A stretch of DNA of 64,000 nucleotides from Metabacillus litoralis (GCF_020524045.1 NZ_JAIVKL010000015.1:1-64000), one strand, 5' to 3'; shown: positions 47,445 to 57,575, counted from the stretch's first letter. The notes: generated from the letters alone by a model not told the origin. Program-made: numbers and translations.

Positions 47445-48254
47445 TTAAACAAATACCAATACAGCAATACCAACGATAAAGCAATAATATGAGAAGTATT
47501 TTAAGTTTCCTTTAGCCATAATATTCATAAACCATTTTAAAGAAAAATAAGAGGTAATGAGCGCTGCGATAAAGGCAACAATATATGGAATAAGAAATGT
47601 ATCTAAATTAGGATCATCGATTAAGTCTGTTACACTTAAAATCATCCCACCAAAGCTAACAGGAATAAACATAAGAAAAGAAAATTTTAACGCAGTTTCT
47701 TGTTTCATTCCAAGAGCCATAGCAGCAACAATCGTTGCACCAGAGCGACTAATTCCTGGAATTAGTGCTACAGCCTGTGCAAGACCAACGATAATCGCAT
47801 CTTTCATTGATAAATCTCCATCATTTTTACGGCCACGTAAATTTCGGATTGTCCATAATGCAATTCCGGTAATAATAAGGGTGATTGCAGTTACTTGAAT
47901 ATACTTCAAATGTTCTGAAATCGCATCATTAAATAAAACACCAATGACTCCTGCTGGAATGGTAGCAACAATGAGATAAACGATAAAGCGAAAATCACTT
48001 TTTGCACTTTCATCTTTTGTTGTTATGTATTTTATTCCATTAACAATCAAGCGAATTAAATCTTCCCGATAAATAATTAATACGGCAATTAATGAAGCAG
48101 CATTAACAAGTAATTCAAAGGAAAGTCCTTCAATTTTAAGCCCAAGAAAATGTTGAGCAAAAACTAAGTGCCCACTAGAAGAAATAGGAATAGGTTCTGT
48201 AAAGCCTTGAAAAAGTCCTAAAAGTAAATATTTCAATATTAATAAAATATCCAA
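47445..48254 (-). CDS. uppP: Undecaprenyl-diphosphatase (UppP/BacA)
   Basis: 269 residues, about eight membrane spans. It removes a phosphate from undecaprenyl diphosphate so the cell-wall lipid carrier can be reused; overproduction gives bacitracin resistance. Signatures [15 protein letters not shown] (Glu and Ser of the active site, about 12-26) and [13 protein letters not shown] (Arg) are intact. TTG start at 48254 behind GGAGG; the longer upstream frame is basic and has no site. This gene is not at this place in B. subtilis, so it is an insertion or rearrangement relative to that order. Confidence 0.9.
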   Translation of the reverse strand: MDILLILKYLLLGLFQGFTEPIPISSSGHLVFAQHFLGLKIEGLSFELLVNAASLIAVLIIYREDLIRLIVNGIKYITTKDESAKSDFRFIVYLIVATIPAGVIGVLFNDAISEHLKYIQVTAITLIITGIALWTIRNLRGRKNDGDLSMKDAIIVGLAQAVALIPGISRSGATIVAAMALGMKQETALKFSFLMFIPVSFGGMILSVTDLIDDPNLDTFLIPYIVAFIAALITSYFSLKWFMNIMAKGNLKYFSYYCFIVGIAVLVFV

Positions 48255-48394
48255 TATACGTATCCTCCGTGTGAAAATTTTACAATCCTTTTCCATTTAA
48301 CTACAGGATTGGAACTCTGTAAAGAACTTTATAGATACTCATGAAAAAAGCCTGTCTGGAGATAATAAGGTTAAGGTAGAGAGGAGGGAATTCA

Positions 48395-48574
48395 TTGGGT
48401 CAACAACATCGTTTTCGAACTGGTCAGAAAGCACCTAATAATGGCATGTATGTAGAAATTGGTGAAACTGGGGATAATGTGAAAAACCCTGCTCAAATTC
48501 GGTTGAAAGCTGGAGATCGTTTCCCTGAGACAGCAAACCATAATCGTCAGTGGACATATAAAAGAAAACCTTAA
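48395..48574 (+). CDS. yjzC: YjzC family small protein
   Basis: 59 residues. TTG start 6 bases behind GAGGAGGG. The sequence starts GQQHRFRTGQKAPNNGMYVE and contains KAGDRFPETANHNRQW, which matches YjzC. The family is small, soluble and of unknown function. Divergent from uppP. The order argF, yjzC, yjzD, yjaU is that of B. subtilis once uppP is set aside. Easily missed because it is short and starts with TTG. Confidence 0.85.
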   Translation: MGQQHRFRTGQKAPNNGMYVEIGETGDNVKNPAQIRLKAGDRFPETANHNRQWTYKRKP

Positions 48575-48640
48575 TATTAGTTTTTGAAAATGCGCTAATA
48601 TTGCCGATAGTTGGGTAGTTAGCGAATAAGAGCCAACCAA

Positions 48641-48678
48641 AAAGAAAAAACCCTTCAAAAGTAGGGTTTTTTCTTTTT
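48641..48678. terminator. Two-way terminator between yjzC and yjzD
   Basis: AAAGAAAAAACCCT pairs with AGGGTTTTTTCTTT between the convergent genes, followed by TTTT. Confidence 0.85.
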
Positions 48679-48738
48679 TTATCGAATCATTTATTTAGGC
48701 AGTTTTCACAACCTGTGTTTCGAAATTAGATAAAAAGC

Positions 48739-48939
48739 TTAATGATGATCATGTTTAGCTACTGGTTCGTTGGGAATCACTTCAGCAATTAGGAAAATGA
48801 CAACGATTGCAATGACAGCAACTGTTGAAGCTACCATAAAGTCATAGTGACCGCCTGTCATAGAATTAACAACATAAGAAGCCATATGTATTAATAAAAA
48901 TCCCCAAAAAAATGTCCATAAAAAACGCAATGTATTCAC
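48739..48939 (-). CDS. yjzD: YjzD, DUF2929 membrane protein
   Basis: 66 residues with two membrane spans (about 5-24 and 35-55) and a short His-rich cytoplasmic or outer tail (KHDHH). Start FLWTFFWGFLLIHMASYVVN-type N terminus is characteristic of DUF2929. AGAGGTG lies 6 bases before the ATG. Function unknown; the His tail could bind metal but this is speculation. Confidence 0.85.
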   Translation of the reverse strand: MNTLRFLWTFFWGFLLIHMASYVVNSMTGGHYDFMVASTVAVIAIVVIFLIAEVIPNEPVAKHDHH

Positions 48940-49190
48940 CTCTATCCAGACGAATTCTTATTATATATATTATCACAAATTCTTTGGATTATAAAAGAAC
49001 CTTTTAAAAATATTCATAAACTATACAAAACTTGCATTGAATGATAAAAACTAAGAACGATTATTATATTGTAGTTATTTATTGGATGGCGTCTATATTT
49101 AATGAAATAGTGACACGCTCCCATTCTTTTTCAATAAGCAGACATACATTATAAAGAAGAAAAGTCTCAGTATAGAAAGGTGGTGGGCAA

Positions 49191-49931
49191 GTGATGAAAA
49201 TGATGGAGCGCTTTTTTCAAATTGAAACAGAATGGAATGTTATTCATATACCAGCTAAACCAAACGGCTTTGCTGTCTTCATACTAGGAGACAGATCAGA
49301 CTTTGTTGATAAATCTTCAAGCTTTTGGCACCAACATTATGGAAGGTATCAGCTTATCTTGGATCTTATGGATAACGGTTACACTTTGATTCATTCAAAT
49401 TTGTATGGAAATAATTGGGGTAGTTCGCGGGCAGTAACATTAGCAAAACAACTATACCACCTCGTCATGAAGAAAGAAATATTGAATCATAAAATCCACA
49501 TATTAGTGGATGGTATGGGTGGGTTAACAGCATTACAATTAATGGAAGATATACCAGAAAAGATCCGCTCTGTGGCAATGTTGAATCCTTGCCTTGACCT
49601 TACAGCACATCTAGAAAAGGAAAAAGAGCATAAATTCTTCTATAAAAGACTTAGAAAAGAAATTTCAGTTGCATATATGAGTGATCCAAAAAAGGTAGGA
49701 TCACTTGATTTACCAACATTAAATCATACAAATATAAGTCAACTCCCCGTGAGGATATGGCAAAAAATGAACGGTACCATTTATCATCCAGAAGATCATG
49801 GTAAAAAATTTGAAGCGCTGAGAAAGAATACAGAAAATCCGATTCAACTAATTTATCATCTAGGTGAAAATCCTTATAGAATAAATCAATCAGTTATTAA
49901 GTTTTATAAAGAATATGAGAAAGTTTTATAA
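49191..49931 (+). CDS. yjaU: YjaU-like alpha/beta hydrolase-fold protein
   Basis: 246 residues. The fold is suggested by FAVFILGDRSDF, LIHSNLYGNNWGSS and ILVDGMGGLTALQLM. At the elbow, where active hydrolases have GxSxG, the sequence reads DGMGG, so no Ser or Cys nucleophile is visible. It may be a non-enzymatic member. GTG 49191 or ATG 49194 follow AAAGGTGG. Position ahead of yjaV and med matches B. subtilis yjaU. Confidence 0.7.
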   Translation: MMKMMERFFQIETEWNVIHIPAKPNGFAVFILGDRSDFVDKSSSFWHQHYGRYQLILDLMDNGYTLIHSNLYGNNWGSSRAVTLAKQLYHLVMKKEILNHKIHILVDGMGGLTALQLMEDIPEKIRSVAMLNPCLDLTAHLEKEKEHKFFYKRLRKEISVAYMSDPKKVGSLDLPTLNHTNISQLPVRIWQKMNGTIYHPEDHGKKFEALRKNTENPIQLIYHLGENPYRINQSVIKFYKEYEKVL

Positions 49932-50195
49932 CTTTGTGATGTGCATAGTAAAAGGTTAGGTTATATGAAGAAAAGGGGTACTTAGCATACCGCCTTTTCT
50001 TTGTTTTAAGCTGTTTTTGAGTATGCTCCTTTACTGCATTACTCATTAGTTAGTGGTGAAGCTGTAGCATTTGTACTTTTGTGATGTATGGTAGGATCTT
50101 TTGTTAATGGGGAGAAAATGGTCGCGTATTGTCTTGAGGACTAATCTAGATATAGCTCGCATACTATACAATAACTGCAGTCTAGGAGGTATTTG

Positions 50196-50951
50196 ATGCT
50201 AAAGCGAGTCATTATTTTTGGGGCACAATCGTATGTTGGACTTAGTCTTTGTGAACATTTACTGAAAGAAGGCATTGAAGTTAAGGGTGTTTTTTTTGAA
50301 ACGAGATCTTCTGAAGAGAAAGATTTAGTGGAAGAACGTTTAATGTTTATTGGAAGAAATGCTTTGCTTGAAATAAATGATACACTTTATAGACAATCAG
50401 AGGAAGATTGTAGAGCTGATTTGATTATTTATTGTGGAGAAGAAGATTCTGCAGAAGATCATGTTTTGCTTCAAGAGTCCATTGAAGTTGCTAATAATCT
50501 TAATCATTCTTTACTCTACATAAACTCTTATAATGGAGAGACTGTAGATGAAATATTTTTTGAAATCTTAGGAAATCATTCAATCCTTCTTCTCCCCCAA
50601 TTGATCGGACCTTTTCAACCGCAATCTAATAAAACGAATCAATCCATTATTCGGTATTTAAAGAATGAGTCAAAAGAGATACTTATTGAGAATTCTATTT
50701 TATATGTTAAAGATGCGATTGAAGCTACATATCATTTGTTAGGAAATATTGAATCAGGAATGATCTATATCTTTGAAAGTGAAATAATTAACATAGAAGA
50801 AAGTAACCTTCCTATTAAAATTCGCAAACAAAAGAACGATGGTAAAAAGATACAAAAAGATATATATACGATTAAAGTGGAGTCAACTATTTCAATTGAA
50901 GAAGGGCTAAATGAACAAATCTTATACTTAAAGAAGATGACTGAGAATTGA
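50196..50951 (+). CDS. yjaV: YjaV-like NAD(P)-binding Rossmann protein
   Basis: 251 residues. VIIFGAQSYVGLSLCEHLL is a GxxxxxG cofactor loop of the extended-SDR/epimerase type, followed by LLYINSYNGE where epimerases have the catalytic Ser, and LLPQLIGPFQP. A YxxxK motif is not evident, so catalysis is doubtful. ATG 50196 lies 6 bases behind AGGAGG; a TTG one codon earlier is too close. Precedes med as in B. subtilis. From 49932 to 50195 there is no gene. Confidence 0.75.
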   Translation: MLKRVIIFGAQSYVGLSLCEHLLKEGIEVKGVFFETRSSEEKDLVEERLMFIGRNALLEINDTLYRQSEEDCRADLIIYCGEEDSAEDHVLLQESIEVANNLNHSLLYINSYNGETVDEIFFEILGNHSILLLPQLIGPFQPQSNKTNQSIIRYLKNESKEILIENSILYVKDAIEATYHLLGNIESGMIYIFESEIINIEESNLPIKIRKQKNDGKKIQKDIYTIKVESTISIEEGLNEQILYLKKMTEN

Positions 50952-51035
50952 AAATTACTAGTTAGTACTTGTACATTTAAATACTGTAGATATAAAATAT
51001 AACAATATGATAAAAATGCAAGGGAATGGTTACCC

Positions 51036-51989
51036 ATGAACATAAAGCTTGGTGTTGTCCTTATTTTTCTTTTTTCGCTTTTTGGTTGTGGACAACCTAC
51101 AGCAGCGGGAAATCTGCAAAATGTAGGCTTACTTGTCCCCGAAACAATTGATGATAAGGTATGGGGCTCGAAAGGGTATAAAGGCCTTTTAAAGATTCAA
51201 TCAGAGTTTGCAGTAGATGTATTTTTTAAAGAAGGAGTGAATGATGTTAACAAAGTTCGCTCTGCATTAGAAGAATTCCAACAAAATGATGTAAACCTTA
51301 TATTTGGCCATGGAAGTGAATATGCCAATTATTTTAATGAAATTAGTAAAGAATACCCTGATATCCACTTTGTTCTTTTTAATGGAAAAGCAATAGGTGA
51401 GAATGTTACTAGCTTAAACTTTGAAGCGAATGCGATGGGTTTTTTTGGAGGAATGGTCGCTGGAGAGATGACCAAAACAAATAAAGTTGCCGTACTAGCA
51501 GCTTTTGAATGGCAGCCTGAGGTAAATGGCTTTTTTGAGGGAGCTTATTTTCAAAATGAAAATGTTCATGTAGACATTAAGTATGTAGAAGACTGGAATG
51601 ATACAGATACTGCTTTAAATTTATTGGATGTGCTCATTGAGGCAAACAATGATATCGTTTATGTTGCCGGAGATGGGTATAATATACCTGTTATTGAGAA
51701 GCTGAAAGAAGAAGGACTTTATGCAATTGGTTTCGTGTCAGATCAATCAGATTTAGGAAAAGGAACGGTCTTAACAAGTACTGTACAACATGTGGATCAA
51801 TTATATGAAGTTGTTGCAAGATCATATGATGAAGGGAAGCTTCAGAGTGGTGAATTATATTTCGATTTTCAGGATGGTGTAATTTCTTTAGGGAAATTTA
51901 GTCCATTAGTTGAAGAATCGTTTCGCCTCGAGATCGAAGGTTATATTGATGATTATATTGAAAATGGACTTCTTCCTAATCAATTGTAA
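51036..51989 (+). CDS. med: Med, BMP-family lipoprotein activating competence
   Basis: 317 residues, the same length as B. subtilis Med. Lipobox LFGC with Cys18. The mature part has the BMP type-1 binding fold (NVGLLVPETIDDKVWGSKG, LIFGHGSEYANYF, NMGFFGGMVAGE-like block). In B. subtilis Med raises comK expression. comZ follows after about 60 bases. This is the second BMP-family lipoprotein of the window, besides 27617-28573, and again without transporter genes. Confidence 0.9.
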   Translation: MNIKLGVVLIFLFSLFGCGQPTAAGNLQNVGLLVPETIDDKVWGSKGYKGLLKIQSEFAVDVFFKEGVNDVNKVRSALEEFQQNDVNLIFGHGSEYANYFNEISKEYPDIHFVLFNGKAIGENVTSLNFEANAMGFFGGMVAGEMTKTNKVAVLAAFEWQPEVNGFFEGAYFQNENVHVDIKYVEDWNDTDTALNLLDVLIEANNDIVYVAGDGYNIPVIEKLKEEGLYAIGFVSDQSDLGKGTVLTSTVQHVDQLYEVVARSYDEGKLQSGELYFDFQDGVISLGKFSPLVEESFRLEIEGYIDDYIENGLLPNQL

Positions 51990-52051
51990 TCATTCAACTT
52001 TTTATTTATCATGGTGATAAGCTATATATTTTAGAGATTGGAGTGATTGTA

Positions 52052-52234
52052 ATGGACCAACATCCAAAAACAATGGAATTTATGCAGATTGCGATGAAAT
52101 ACTTACCTGAAGCAAAAGAAAAACTTGAGGGATCTGGTATTGAACTCTCAATGGAAACGATCCAACCTATGATGGAACTGTTCACAAAGGTAATGGGTGA
52201 AGCATACGAACTTGGAAAGAAAGATTCACAATAA
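52052..52234 (+). CDS. comZ: ComZ, competence regulator
   Basis: 60 residues, helical, leucine-zipper-like spacing (FMQIAMKYLPEAKEKLEGSG, then MMELFTKVMGEAYELGKK). ATG at 52052 lies 8 bases behind GGAG; a GTG three codons earlier overlaps this site. In B. subtilis ComZ lowers comG expression. Located directly after med, as expected, and closed by a strong terminator. Confidence 0.9.
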   Translation: MDQHPKTMEFMQIAMKYLPEAKEKLEGSGIELSMETIQPMMELFTKVMGEAYELGKKDSQ

Positions 52235-52260
52235 AAAGCTGCCACTGGCAGCTTTTTTTT
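52233..52260 (+). terminator. Terminator of med-comZ
   Basis: AAAGCTGCC, loop ACT, GGCAGCTTT, then TTTTT. Confidence 0.95.
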
Positions 52261-52299
52261 AATTAGAGCCGAGCTCGCTCCTTACACTCTTTTTATTAG

Positions 52300-52617
52300 T
52301 TAGCTTTTCTTTTTAATATAATCTAATAGTGGTGAAAATTGTTTTAGCATTGGTTTAAGGTTTTCAACAGAAATCATTATGTCATCAATCTGCTCCATTA
52401 ATGTAAAATAATTCACTTCTTGTTTTTCACTTTCTTGTGCTGGTTGGATTTCTTCAACTTTTGGATGATGATTTTCACTCCTTGATCCGAACATTAATTG
52501 TGAAAATCGATCAGCAGGTTTTGGTGTGGATTTTGTTTTTTGTTTTTCCTCAACAAGCTTTTCTTCCGATTCTTTTTCAACACCTTTAGAATTAGCCAGA
52601 ATCTCCTCTAAATCCAT
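52300..52617 (-). CDS. Hypothetical protein, 105 residues
   Basis: Acidic and Lys-rich, no membrane span. A disordered first 65 residues (EEKLVEEKQKTKSTPKPADR) precede a helical end with hydrophobic spacing (NYFTLMEQIDDIMISVENLK). GGAGG lies 6 bases before the ATG. It occupies the place between comZ and fabHA, where B. subtilis has a small gene (yjzB), but the length and strand differ and I cannot assert homology. Function unknown. Confidence 0.7.
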   Translation of the reverse strand: MDLEEILANSKGVEKESEEKLVEEKQKTKSTPKPADRFSQLMFGSRSENHHPKVEEIQPAQESEKQEVNYFTLMEQIDDIMISVENLKPMLKQFSPLLDYIKKKS

Positions 52618-52704
52618 CTGAATACCTCCAAACTAAAAGCCTTTTGATATAGTTTATGTTTTTTATAATGACTAGTTCTAGTCATATTAACTAAAACATT
52701 AATA

Positions 52705-52750
52705 TTGAAAATTTTTTTTGTATAAGATAATATTAGTACCAAGTCATAAT
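52705..52750 (+). promoter_or_regulatory. fabHA-fabF promoter with FapR-like operator
   Basis: TTGAAA (52705-52710), 17-base spacer, TAATAT (52728-52733). TATTAGTACCAAGTCATAAT (52731-52750) carries the exact ATTAGTACC half-site of FapR, the malonyl-CoA-responsive repressor of fatty acid genes, with a weaker second half. Its position over the start site fits repression. Confidence 0.6.
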
Positions 52751-52916
52751 AATTGATATTAATATAATGTGAGGCATAAATTAGTAAGGCGTAGTTATTA
52801 AAATAAATAGATTTAGCTAATGTTCATTTTAATACCAGTTGGATGATTTAAGTGTTGTTTGTGATACTTTTATTGGAGACTCTTACAGGCGTAAGCTCTA
52901 TGGATGGAGGTTCTAT

Positions 52917-52970
52917 ATGTTTCACAGCAAACAAAAGGCTCTGTGTATTAAATTCACCGAACATGTTTAA
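52917..52970 (+). CDS. Possible 17-residue upstream ORF in the fabHA leader
   Basis: ATG exactly 6 bases behind GGAGG, encoding MFHSKQKALCIKFTEHV, stop 28 bases before the fabHA start. The ribosome site is better than that of fabHA itself. It may be a leader peptide or chance. Confidence 0.3.
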   Translation: MFHSKQKALCIKFTEHV

Positions 52971-52998
52971 CAGAAGCTAAAAATAAGGGGTTGGACAT

Positions 52999-53931
52999 AT
53001 GAACGCAGGGTTTATTGGTATTGGACGATACACACCAGATAAGATTGTTACAAATGCAGATTTAGAAAAAGTGATGGATACGTCTGATGAATGGATTAGA
53101 ACTAGAACAGGAATTGAAGAAAGACGAATTGCAGATGATTCAATTGATACGTCTGACATGGCTTTTTTTGCAGCGGAAAAAGCACTTGAAGATGCTGGGA
53201 TCTCTGCAGAGCAACTAGACATGATCTTAGTTGCCACAGTTACACCAGATCAACCATTTCCATCTGTTGCATGTATGCTTCAGGAAAGATTAGGAGCTAA
53301 AAAGGCTGCAGCGATGGATATAAGTGCAGCTTGTGCTGGATTTATGTATGGAGTTGTAACAGCAAAACAGTTTATTGAAACCGGAGCTTTCACGAATGTG
53401 TTAGTCGTTGGAGTTGAAAAGCTATCTAAAGTAACAGATTGGAATGACCGTAACACGGCAGTTCTATTCGGTGATGGAGCGGGTGCAGCTGTTATAGGAC
53501 CTGTTAGTGAAGGAAAAGGCATCCTTTCTTTCGAACTAGGTGCTGATGGATCAGGCGGAAAACACCTTTATCAAGATGAGTTTATTATCATGAATGGTAG
53601 AGAAGTGTTTAAGTTTGCGGTTAGACAAATGGGTGAATCAAGTCTTAATGTACTTGAAAAAGCTGGTTTAAGTAAAGAAGATGTAGATTTTTTAATACCA
53701 CATCAAGCAAATATTCGAATAATGGAAGCGTCTAGAGAGAGGTTGGAATTACCTGTAGAAAAGATGTCTAAAACTGTTCATAAGTATGGAAACACATCTG
53801 CAGCATCCATTCCTATTTCTTTAGTAGAAGAAGTAGAGGCAGGAAAGATTAAAGACGACGATCTAATTGTAATGGTTGGATTTGGCGGTGGCTTAACATG
53901 GGGAGCAATTGCTGTACGTTGGGGTCGCTAA
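52999..53931 (+). CDS. fabHA: Beta-ketoacyl-ACP synthase III
   Basis: 310 residues. It condenses acetyl-CoA or branched acyl-CoA starters with malonyl-ACP, the first step of fatty acid synthesis. Catalytic Cys112 in [10 protein letters not shown], His in IPHQANIRI and Asn in [11 protein letters not shown] are intact. ATG behind AAGGGG. Forms an operon with fabF about 100 bases downstream. The long leader carries a FapR-like operator. Confidence 0.95.
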   Translation: MNAGFIGIGRYTPDKIVTNADLEKVMDTSDEWIRTRTGIEERRIADDSIDTSDMAFFAAEKALEDAGISAEQLDMILVATVTPDQPFPSVACMLQERLGAKKAAAMDISAACAGFMYGVVTAKQFIETGAFTNVLVVGVEKLSKVTDWNDRNTAVLFGDGAGAAVIGPVSEGKGILSFELGADGSGGKHLYQDEFIIMNGREVFKFAVRQMGESSLNVLEKAGLSKEDVDFLIPHQANIRIMEASRERLELPVEKMSKTVHKYGNTSAASIPISLVEEVEAGKIKDDDLIVMVGFGGGLTWGAIAVRWGR

Positions 53932-54034
53932 ATAAAATGACTGTATGATATAGGTTTATTTCAAAAATACAATCATATTTAATTATTTAATTGTGGATAG
54001 TAAATATTAATATCTCTAAGGTGAGGTGTCATCG

Positions 54035-55276
54035 ATGGAAAAAAAGCGAGTTGTCGTAACAGGTTTAGGTGCATTAACTCCAATTGGTAATGATGTACAA
54101 ACAACGTGGGAAAATGCAATAAAAGGTGTATCTGGGATTGGGCCATTAACAAGAGTTGATGCTGAGCAATACCCAGCAAAAGTAGCAGCAGAGCTTAAAG
54201 ATTTTAATATTGAGCAGTATATGGACAAAAAAGATGCACGAAAAATGGATCGTTTTACTCAATATGCTGTTGTGGCAGCACTTATGGCTGCCAAGGATGC
54301 AAATTTAGAAATAACAGAGGAAAATGCTCCACGAGTTGGAGTATGGATCGGTTCAGGAATTGGTGGAATGGAAACATTTGAACAACAATATAAATTATTG
54401 TTAGAAAAAGGACCAAGACGAGTGAGTCCGTTCTTTGTTCCTATGCTTATTCCAGATATGGCAACAGGTCAAGTATCAATTGCTTTAGGAGCTAAGGGGT
54501 TTAATTCTTGTACTGTAACAGCTTGTGCAACAGGAACAAATTCAATCGGAGATGCTTATCGTGTAATTGAACGTGGTGAAGCGGATGTTATGGTAACAGG
54601 TGGATCAGAGGCACCTTTAACAGAAATGTCTTTCGCGGGATTCTCAGCGAATAAGGCATTATCAACAAATCCCGATCCTCAATCTGCAAGTCGTCCTTTT
54701 GATTTAAATCGTGATGGATTTGTCATGGGAGAAGGAGCTGGAATTATCGTTTTAGAAGAGCTTGAGCATGCATTAGCACGTGGTGCAAAAATTTATGCTG
54801 AAATTGTTGGCTACGGAGCAACAGGTGATGCTCATCACATTACAGCACCTGCACCAAATGGTGAGGGTGGTGCAAGAGCAATGAAGCAAGCAATTGAAGG
54901 TAGTGGACTTAAAGCTGATGAAATTGATTATATCAATGCACATGGTACAAGTACTCCATATAATGATAAATTTGAAACATTAGCAATCAAAGAGGTTTTC
55001 GGAGATCATGCACAAAAGCTTGCAATCAGTTCAACGAAATCAATGACAGGACATTTATTAGGTGCAGCCGGAGGAGTTGAGGCAATCCTAAGTATTTTAG
55101 CGATTCAAGAAGGGATCATCCCACCAACAATTAATTTTGAAACGCCTGATCCAGATTGTGATTTAGATTATGTTCCAAATGAAGCGAGAAAACGTGAAGT
55201 CAATACGGCTCTAAGTAATTCGTTAGGTTTTGGCGGACATAATGCAACAATCATATTTAAAAAGTATCAAGCGTAA
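54035..55276 (+). CDS. fabF: Beta-ketoacyl-ACP synthase II
   Basis: 413 residues. It elongates acyl-ACP with malonyl-ACP. Catalytic Cys in [12 protein letters not shown] (near 163), His in [11 protein letters not shown] and His in GHLLGAAGG are present. ATG 54035 lies 6 bases behind GAGGTG; a GTG three codons earlier is inside that site. Followed by a strong terminator. In the B. subtilis order. Confidence 0.95.
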   Translation: MEKKRVVVTGLGALTPIGNDVQTTWENAIKGVSGIGPLTRVDAEQYPAKVAAELKDFNIEQYMDKKDARKMDRFTQYAVVAALMAAKDANLEITEENAPRVGVWIGSGIGGMETFEQQYKLLLEKGPRRVSPFFVPMLIPDMATGQVSIALGAKGFNSCTVTACATGTNSIGDAYRVIERGEADVMVTGGSEAPLTEMSFAGFSANKALSTNPDPQSASRPFDLNRDGFVMGEGAGIIVLEELEHALARGAKIYAEIVGYGATGDAHHITAPAPNGEGGARAMKQAIEGSGLKADEIDYINAHGTSTPYNDKFETLAIKEVFGDHAQKLAISSTKSMTGHLLGAAGGVEAILSILAIQEGIIPPTINFETPDPDCDLDYVPNEARKREVNTALSNSLGFGGHNATIIFKKYQA

Positions 55277-55290
55277 TGATGTGAAAAAGA

Positions 55291-55324
55291 GCGTGAATTC
55301 TATTTAGAATTCATGCTTTTTTTC
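55291..55324 (+). terminator. Terminator of fabHA-fabF
   Basis: GCGTGAATTCTA and TAGAATTCATGC form an almost perfect stem with a 2-base loop region, then TTTTTTT. Confidence 0.9.
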
Positions 55325-55464
55325 GGTTGAAGTGTATACATTCATCGAGCCAATGAAACCCATAAGAAGGAGAAATCCATCACCTAAAGGTCATCATCGC
55401 ACTCATCAAGCTTTCACAACAACTCAAGCAACTTCATACAATATTTGTGGAAGGGGCGCTGATT

Positions 55465-56229
55465 GTGAGTGTAATTGATACAGTAGAATGGTTAAAAAAA
55501 GCAACAACTAATCAAGATATTTATAAGAAATTAGAACGATATTTCACAAACATGAAAGAAGATGAAATTGCTAAATACTTACAAACTTTTGGGATGTATC
55601 AACGTTCAACCTATCTTGAAGAATGGGTTGAACGAATTGAGAACGATCAAATATTAAAATATGTAAAAAGGCTGGAGAGTATGTTAAAAGAAGAATGGGG
55701 AGGACCTGATGTACCTATTTTCACGTTTCCTTGCGAACAAAATAATCGTAAAATTCAAATTGAATATGATGGTAGATCAGGTTTGGCTTTTCATAATAAA
55801 TTATTTCTTTTTTTATCACAGGATGTAAAAAAGAATCATATAAAATCTCTTTTTATCCATGAATATCATCATGTTTGTCGTTTAGCTGTGGTATCTAAAA
55901 AAGAGAAAAGTTTTACAATCATTGACACCATGATTATGGAGGGATTAGCAGAAAATGCTGTAAGAGAGAAGCTTGGTGAAGATTCTGTAGCATCTTGGAC
56001 AAAGCGGTACACAGAAATGCAATGTCAAAGATTTTTAGATAGAATCATTCTTCCTAATAAAGAGGTAACGCGAGAAAACCCAAAGTTTTCACAGTTGATG
56101 TTTGGTACAGGGCTTTATCCTTCTATGTTGGGTTATTCGGTTGGATATTATCTAGTGAAGAAATATATGGAGAATAGTAGCAAGAAGACAAAACAATTAT
56201 TAGCAGTTGATGCAGAGGTGTTTTTATAA
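55465..56229 (+). CDS. yjaZ: YjaZ, DUF2268 putative zinc metalloprotease
   Basis: 254 residues. HEYHH (HExxH zinc motif, about residues 132-136) in the context LFIHEYHHVCRLA, followed by a Glu in MEGLAENAV that can complete the zinc site. No signal peptide, so intracellular. GTG 55465 behind AAGGGG. The stop codon TAA overlaps the left end of repeat D3. In B. subtilis the app peptide-transport genes follow; here they are missing. Confidence 0.85.
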   Translation: MSVIDTVEWLKKATTNQDIYKKLERYFTNMKEDEIAKYLQTFGMYQRSTYLEEWVERIENDQILKYVKRLESMLKEEWGGPDVPIFTFPCEQNNRKIQIEYDGRSGLAFHNKLFLFLSQDVKKNHIKSLFIHEYHHVCRLAVVSKKEKSFTIIDTMIMEGLAENAVREKLGEDSVASWTKRYTEMQCQRFLDRIILPNKEVTRENPKFSQLMFGTGLYPSMLGYSVGYYLVKKYMENSSKKTKQLLAVDAEVFL

Positions 56230-56564
56230 GGCTGTTTTCGTAAAATTTGTTGCTTTTAAATACTTGATGGAAACAGCACTATATAAAGTCTAGTGGCATC
56301 TTTTCTAATAGAATAGTACCTTTTATGCGATGAAAACACTGTTTCTAATAAAGAACTATGTCAATTAGCAACAATCTTTTAGAAAGGCTGTTTTCGTAAA
56401 CTTTGTTGCTTTAACAACTCCAAGTAAACAGCACTATTTAAAGCATAGTGGTATCTTTTCTTCATAGGATAGTACCTATTTTGCTATAACAACAATGTTT
56501 CCACTGCATAATTAGGTCAATTAGCAACAATCTTTCAGAAAAGAGCCTTTAGAAAAGAGCCTTT
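56228..56564. repeat. Two tandem copies of repeat family D
   Basis: Copy one runs from about 56228 (AAGGCTGTTTTCGTAAAATT) to about 56384, copy two from about 56385 to 56564, both reversed relative to 30672-30838 (right ends AGCAACAATCTTT...AGAAA). The left end lies in the yjaZ stop codon. From 56565 to 56817 no gene is visible. Confidence 0.8.
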
Positions 56565-56817
56565 TATAATATCCATTTGTAGAATGTAGAGTTCGAGGTA
56601 ATCTATAGGGAAATCCGCTGGGATGAACCTATACCATTGAATATTTCGCTCTTATTTTACATAAAGTTAGATATGGACAAGTTTCAGACAACGAAGCTAA
56701 GCGATGTTGAAAGATAAAAAAGCGAAAAAACACTAGATTATCTAATCATATAGGAATAGACTTTCTATTTTTTGCCTATACTGTTTGACAAATGGTACTG
56801 AAGTGAGGGATAAAAAA

Positions 56818-57573
56818 ATGTTATTTCTTCATGATGTTTGGGTAAATTGGTTTGAAGGTGAAGAGAATGGGTACAATGTATGTCATTTCCATGAATGGAG
56901 AAAGGATGACAGTGTTGAACTCCTTGATCAGGTTCCACTATTAAAGGTTAATTCATTGCTTTTTGACTACATAGAAAATAACTTAGCAGAGTTACCACCT
57001 GGTCTAATGAAAGATATTTTTCAGAAGGCTTATATTAGAAAAAACCATGAAAGAATTCAATTAGATTATTGTTTTGTTGTGACAGATGGAATTGGGATTG
57101 TTGCTGTTGATACAATTGGTTACACGATTCCTATTCGTAAAAGCAGAATCATACCTCGTCAAGAGCAGCTAGTTTTTGAGATGGTTAAGGATATTGAACC
57201 AGAGGAATTTTCTACTGAAATTATGAATGATGAATCAGCAGCAAAGGAATATCATATTTTGTCATTGTCTCCAGAGTATATGAGAGGCTTAACGAGAAAA
57301 GAAAGACAATTAAAACAGTTATTATTTATGGCACTTGATCAATTACAAGCGACTAAAAATGCTGCAGAAGTTAAATATTGGTACACAGAGTGGAATCCAA
57401 CAAAGTATGAGGATATTCAACAAAGAGAGTTCAATGAAGTGTGGAATCAATTGTATGAAGAAACCTTATACGGATGGTCGCCTAAGCATATTCAATTATG
57501 TGAACGTCTTATAAAGGGACAACCCTTTTTTGAAAAGCTATGGGATATGGAACACGAATCTAAAGTAAATTAA
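56818..57573 (+). CDS. yjbA: YjbA, DUF3603 family protein
   Basis: 251 residues, soluble. The N terminus [20 protein letters not shown] is nearly identical to B. subtilis YjbA, as are YIRKNHER and [14 protein letters not shown]. The ATG at 56818 is preceded by GTGAGGG; a longer frame to 56785 does not fit the family. Function unknown. It precedes trpS on the opposite strand, as in B. subtilis. Confidence 0.85.
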   Translation: MLFLHDVWVNWFEGEENGYNVCHFHEWRKDDSVELLDQVPLLKVNSLLFDYIENNLAELPPGLMKDIFQKAYIRKNHERIQLDYCFVVTDGIGIVAVDTIGYTIPIRKSRIIPRQEQLVFEMVKDIEPEEFSTEIMNDESAAKEYHILSLSPEYMRGLTRKERQLKQLLFMALDQLQATKNAAEVKYWYTEWNPTKYEDIQQREFNEVWNQLYEETLYGWSPKHIQLCERLIKGQPFFEKLWDMEHESKVN

Positions 57574-57575
57574 TT

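Noticed and set aside
48392-48658. Minus-strand ORF overlapping yjzC
   Set aside because: Shadow of yjzC, spans the yjzC/yjzD terminator, no ribosome site.
55380-55446. Short frame before yjaZ that could lengthen it to 55447
   Set aside because: The GTG at 55465 has the better-spaced AAGGGG site; the extension adds no recognisable sequence.
56785-56817. Perfect TTGACA just before yjbA
   Set aside because: No acceptable -10 at the right spacing; a transcript from it would start at or inside the gene.
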